Assembly: GCA_016191715.1 (NCBI GenBank)
Contig: JACPVN010000133.1
Span: 1-16,039, forward strand
DNA: 16,039 bases
DNA from: Ignavibacteriota bacterium
Lineage (GTDB): Bacteria > Bacteroidota > Ignavibacteria > UBA10030 > SZUA-254
Reading direction: 5' to 3'
Part shown: piece after piece, positions 14,574-16,039 of the stretch
Layout: every line of letters starts with the position of its first letter
Position numbering within the stretch: the first letter of the stretch is position 1
Notes under the pieces: model-generated
Seen by the model: only the letters and a program-made list of their open reading frames with translations
Told to the model about the DNA's origin: nothing
The model's database searches: none
Translations under genes and position numbers: made by a program

Positions 14574-15287
14574 CTAGTTGATGATTCCGCCGCGAGCACA
14601 GTTAATGATGCGAGCGCCTTTTTTGCACATTGCCAACGCGCGAACATCTATCAGGTTTCTGGTTTCGTTCGTCAACGGAGTGTGAACCGTTATAAAATCT
14701 GAACGGCGAAGGAGCGTGTCAAGGTCGAGTAGTTCGATTCCCATTTTTGCAGCAATATCAGGCGCAAGTACCGGGTCGAACGCAATCACTTTCATCTCGA
14801 AACCAAGGCAACGTTTTGCAACTTCTTTCCCGACTTTCCCAAGCCCGACAACACCAAGCGTTTTTCCGCACAACTCAACGCCAACATATTTCTTCCGTTC
14901 CCACTTTCCTTCTTTCATGCTTTGATGCGCTTGCGGAATGTTACGCGCAAGAGCCATCAACAAAGAAATTGCATGTTCAGCAGTCGAAACCGTGTTGCCA
15001 CCGGGAACATTGAGAACGATAATACCTTTCCGTGTTGCGGCGTTGATATCAATATTATCAACACCAGTTCCTGCACGCCCAATCACCTTCATGGTTGATG
15101 CGTTCGCAAGAACATCGGCAGTTACTTTCGTTGCGCTTCGAACTACCAATGCAGAATAATTTCCAATTGAGTGTTTCAGTTCATCCGCAGTCATCGTCGG
15201 TTTGAAATCAACCTCAAATCCTTCCGCCTTGAGGATTTCTACACACTGCTGTTCGATTGGTTCCGAGATTAAGATTTTCATTTTCAA
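14574..15287 (-). CDS. serA: N-terminal fragment of SerA (residues 1-237)
   Basis: The fragment carries the N-terminal half of the substrate domain (1-98) and most of the NAD-binding domain (about 99-237), including VVRSATKVTADVL, GRAGTGVDNID, and the Rossmann motif VVGLGKVGKEVA. It ends after ARGGIIN. Without the catalytic Glu and His it should be inactive alone. It would bind NAD at best. Confidence 0.8.
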   Translation of the reverse strand: MKMKILISEPIEQQCVEILKAEGFEVDFKPTMTADELKHSIGNYSALVVRSATKVTADVLANASTMKVIGRAGTGVDNIDINAATRKGIIVLNVPGGNTVSTAEHAISLLMALARNIPQAHQSMKEGKWERKKYVGVELCGKTLGVVGLGKVGKEVAKRCLGFEMKVIAFDPVLAPDIAAKMGIELLDLDTLLRRSDFITVHTPLTNETRNLIDVRALAMCKKGARIINCARGGIIN

Positions 15288-15321
15288 TTCCTAAACATAA
15301 TAATCTGTTTCTCCGTCTCTT

Positions 15322-15343
15322 TGTGGTTTAATATTCTACCACA
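15322..15343. repeat. Short inverted repeat between the aminotransferase gene and serA
   Basis: TGTGGT (15322-15327) pairs with ACCACA (15338-15343) in the 59-nt spacer. The flanking CTCCGTCTCT and CACAGAGTCACTGAG resemble short dispersed elements I have seen in many environmental genomes. No T run follows, so serA is probably still co-transcribed with the aminotransferase gene. Confidence 0.35.
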
Positions 15344-15346
15344 GAG

Positions 15347-16039
15347 TCACTGAGTTGATAATAAAACTTTCTGTGCCGCCTGAATTCCTGCCCCAACCTC
15401 AAACCCGAAACCGCAAACCTTTAACGTCATTTCCAATACGGAAATAACTGAAAGTACATCAAAATCATCATAATAGCCGAGATGAGAGATACGGAAGATT
15501 TTTCCTTTCATCTCACCTTGCCCGCCAGCAAGCGTAAAGCCGTATTTTCCTTTAATGATTTTTGTAAACTGCTTCTCATCAATTCTGTCGGGGAAACAAA
15601 CTGCCGTCAGTGCATTCGATGGCGATTCGGCAAACAACTTCAGTCCTATCGCCTTGCAACCTTCCCGCACGGCATCCGCAAGCCGTTGATGACGCGCCCA
15701 AACATTTTCAATTCCTTCGTCGCGAATCATTTGCAAAGCAACATCAACTCCGATGATGAGCGAAACAGCGGGAGTCCAAGGCGTTCCTTCTCCGGTAATT
15801 GCTTTCTTCGCTTTCTTCAAACTGAAATAAAATTTCGGCAGTTTCGATTCGTCAACTGCTTTCCATGCCCGCTCGCTAACGGCAATAAATGCAAGTCCCG
15901 GAGGAATCATCAATCCTTTTTGTGAACCGGTGAGAACCATATCAAGTCCCCACTCATCCATCTTCATTTCAAGCGAGCCGACGGAGGTAATCCCATCAAC
16001 CACGACCAACGCGTTGGAGGTTGCACGAATTTTCTCTGC
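15347..16039 (-). CDS. Class V aminotransferase (alanine-glyoxylate/serine-pyruvate type), cut at right edge
   Basis: The open frame runs through the right window edge (AEKIRATSNALVVVDG), so the N-terminal part is outside. VVVDGITSVGSL supplies the PLP-binding Asp, and TGSQKGLMIPPG holds the Schiff-base Lys, both typical of the alanine-glyoxylate/serine-pyruvate/phosphoserine-like class V group. GEGTPWTPAVSLIIG and the C-terminal KGKIFRISHLGYYDDFDVL also fit. It lies 59 nt upstream of serA on the same strand. In several bacteria and archaea such a gene pair is thought to supply the transamination step of serine synthesis, so it may act on phosphohydroxypyruvate. Alternative amino donors and glyoxylate cannot be ruled out from sequence. 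The C-terminus has a short Ala/Gly-rich tail. Confidence 0.88.
   Translation of the reverse strand, partial: AEKIRATSNALVVVDGITSVGSLEMKMDEWGLDMVLTGSQKGLMIPPGLAFIAVSERAWKAVDESKLPKFYFSLKKAKKAITGEGTPWTPAVSLIIGVDVALQMIRDEGIENVWARHQRLADAVREGCKAIGLKLFAESPSNALTAVCFPDRIDEKQFTKIIKGKYGFTLAGGQGEMKGKIFRISHLGYYDDFDVLSVISVLEMTLKVCGFGFEVGAGIQAAQKVLLSTQ

Larger units (their letters stand above)
13707..15287 (-). pseudogene. serA: D-3-phosphoglycerate dehydrogenase gene interrupted by one in-frame TAG
   Basis: SerA oxidises 3-phosphoglycerate with NAD, the first step of serine synthesis. From the ATG at 15287 (AGGA 7 nt upstream) to TAG at 13707 there are 527 codons in one frame, the length of the long-form enzyme with an extra intervening domain plus an ACT domain. 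Codon 238 is TAG, in ARGGIIN-stop-QALLDALNAG, where the family normally has Glu (as in GGIIDEQAL). One G-to-T change from GAG would explain it. Before it lie the NAD motif GLGKVG (148-153) and catalytic Arg232; after it lie Glu261 and His279 of the catalytic triad. No frameshift is present. TAG is a real stop in this window (T9SS protein gene, ggt, and the end of serA itself). A true mutation, a sequencing error or leaky read-through remain possible. Confidence 0.85.

Noticed and set aside
14574..14576. TAG recoded as an amino acid genome-wide
   Set aside because: TAG is the natural end of the T9SS protein (after its sorting domain), of GGT (after the conserved terminal GY) and of serA itself, so it is used as a stop here.
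13707..15287. serA as two separate genes, or split by a frameshift
   Set aside because: Both halves are in one frame, the second half begins in mid-domain, and the total length equals a normal long-form SerA.
15482..15925. 147-residue plus-strand open frame opposite the aminotransferase
   Set aside because: It is antisense to PLP-binding motifs of a real gene and shows no domain of its own.

Overview
The window looks like a chromosomal segment of a Gram-negative bacterium of the Bacteroidota/Chlorobi superphylum, most likely Ignavibacteria-like. The clearest sign is a type IX secretion (T9SS) C-terminal sorting domain of the 'LSQNYPNPFNPTTTIQY' kind on a large secreted protein. A Bacteroidetes-like -7 element (TATCTTTG) upstream of ssb and several proteins with signal peptides or outer-membrane features agree. 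This placement is inferred from motifs, not from a database search.

Layout. Only the first gene is on the plus strand: the 3' end of a GH13 (alpha-amylase family) gene, cut by the window edge. Everything from 1598 to the right edge is on the minus strand. Read in the direction of transcription (right to left) the order is: the 3' part of a class V aminotransferase gene; serA (D-3-phosphoglycerate dehydrogenase), broken by one in-frame TAG; a 71-nt array of degenerate heptamers; an exported NHL-repeat propeller; ssb with its own promoter and a strong terminator; ggt (gamma-glutamyltransferase); a large T9SS-exported propeller protein; then pgsB, pgsC, a PgsW-type protein, an exported protein made of two tandem homologous domains, and an outer-membrane beta-barrel protein that converges on the GH13 gene. 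No stretch longer than about 300 bases lacks a gene.

How the genes fit together. The core is a tightly packed poly-gamma-glutamate (PGA) operon. pgsB (ATP-dependent ligase) and pgsC (membrane partner) overlap, pgsC overlaps pgsW, pgsW overlaps the tandem-domain gene by ATGA, and the beta-barrel gene starts 4 nt after the tandem-domain gene stops. No PgsA/CapA gene is present. The last two products could instead provide a periplasmic and outer-membrane route for PGA, which Gram-positive systems do not need. The T9SS protein gene ends only 7 nt before pgsB, and ggt, whose product belongs to the superfamily of the PGA-processing enzyme CapD/PgsD, is the next gene upstream. The whole 1.6-12.1 kb block may therefore be a surface or capsule module. 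This is inference from gene order and domain types.

The right end holds a serine-biosynthesis pair (class V aminotransferase plus serA). The serA nonsense codon falls between the catalytic Arg and the catalytic Glu/His. The reading frame is intact on both sides and totals 527 codons including the final stop, the expected size for a long ACT-type enzyme.
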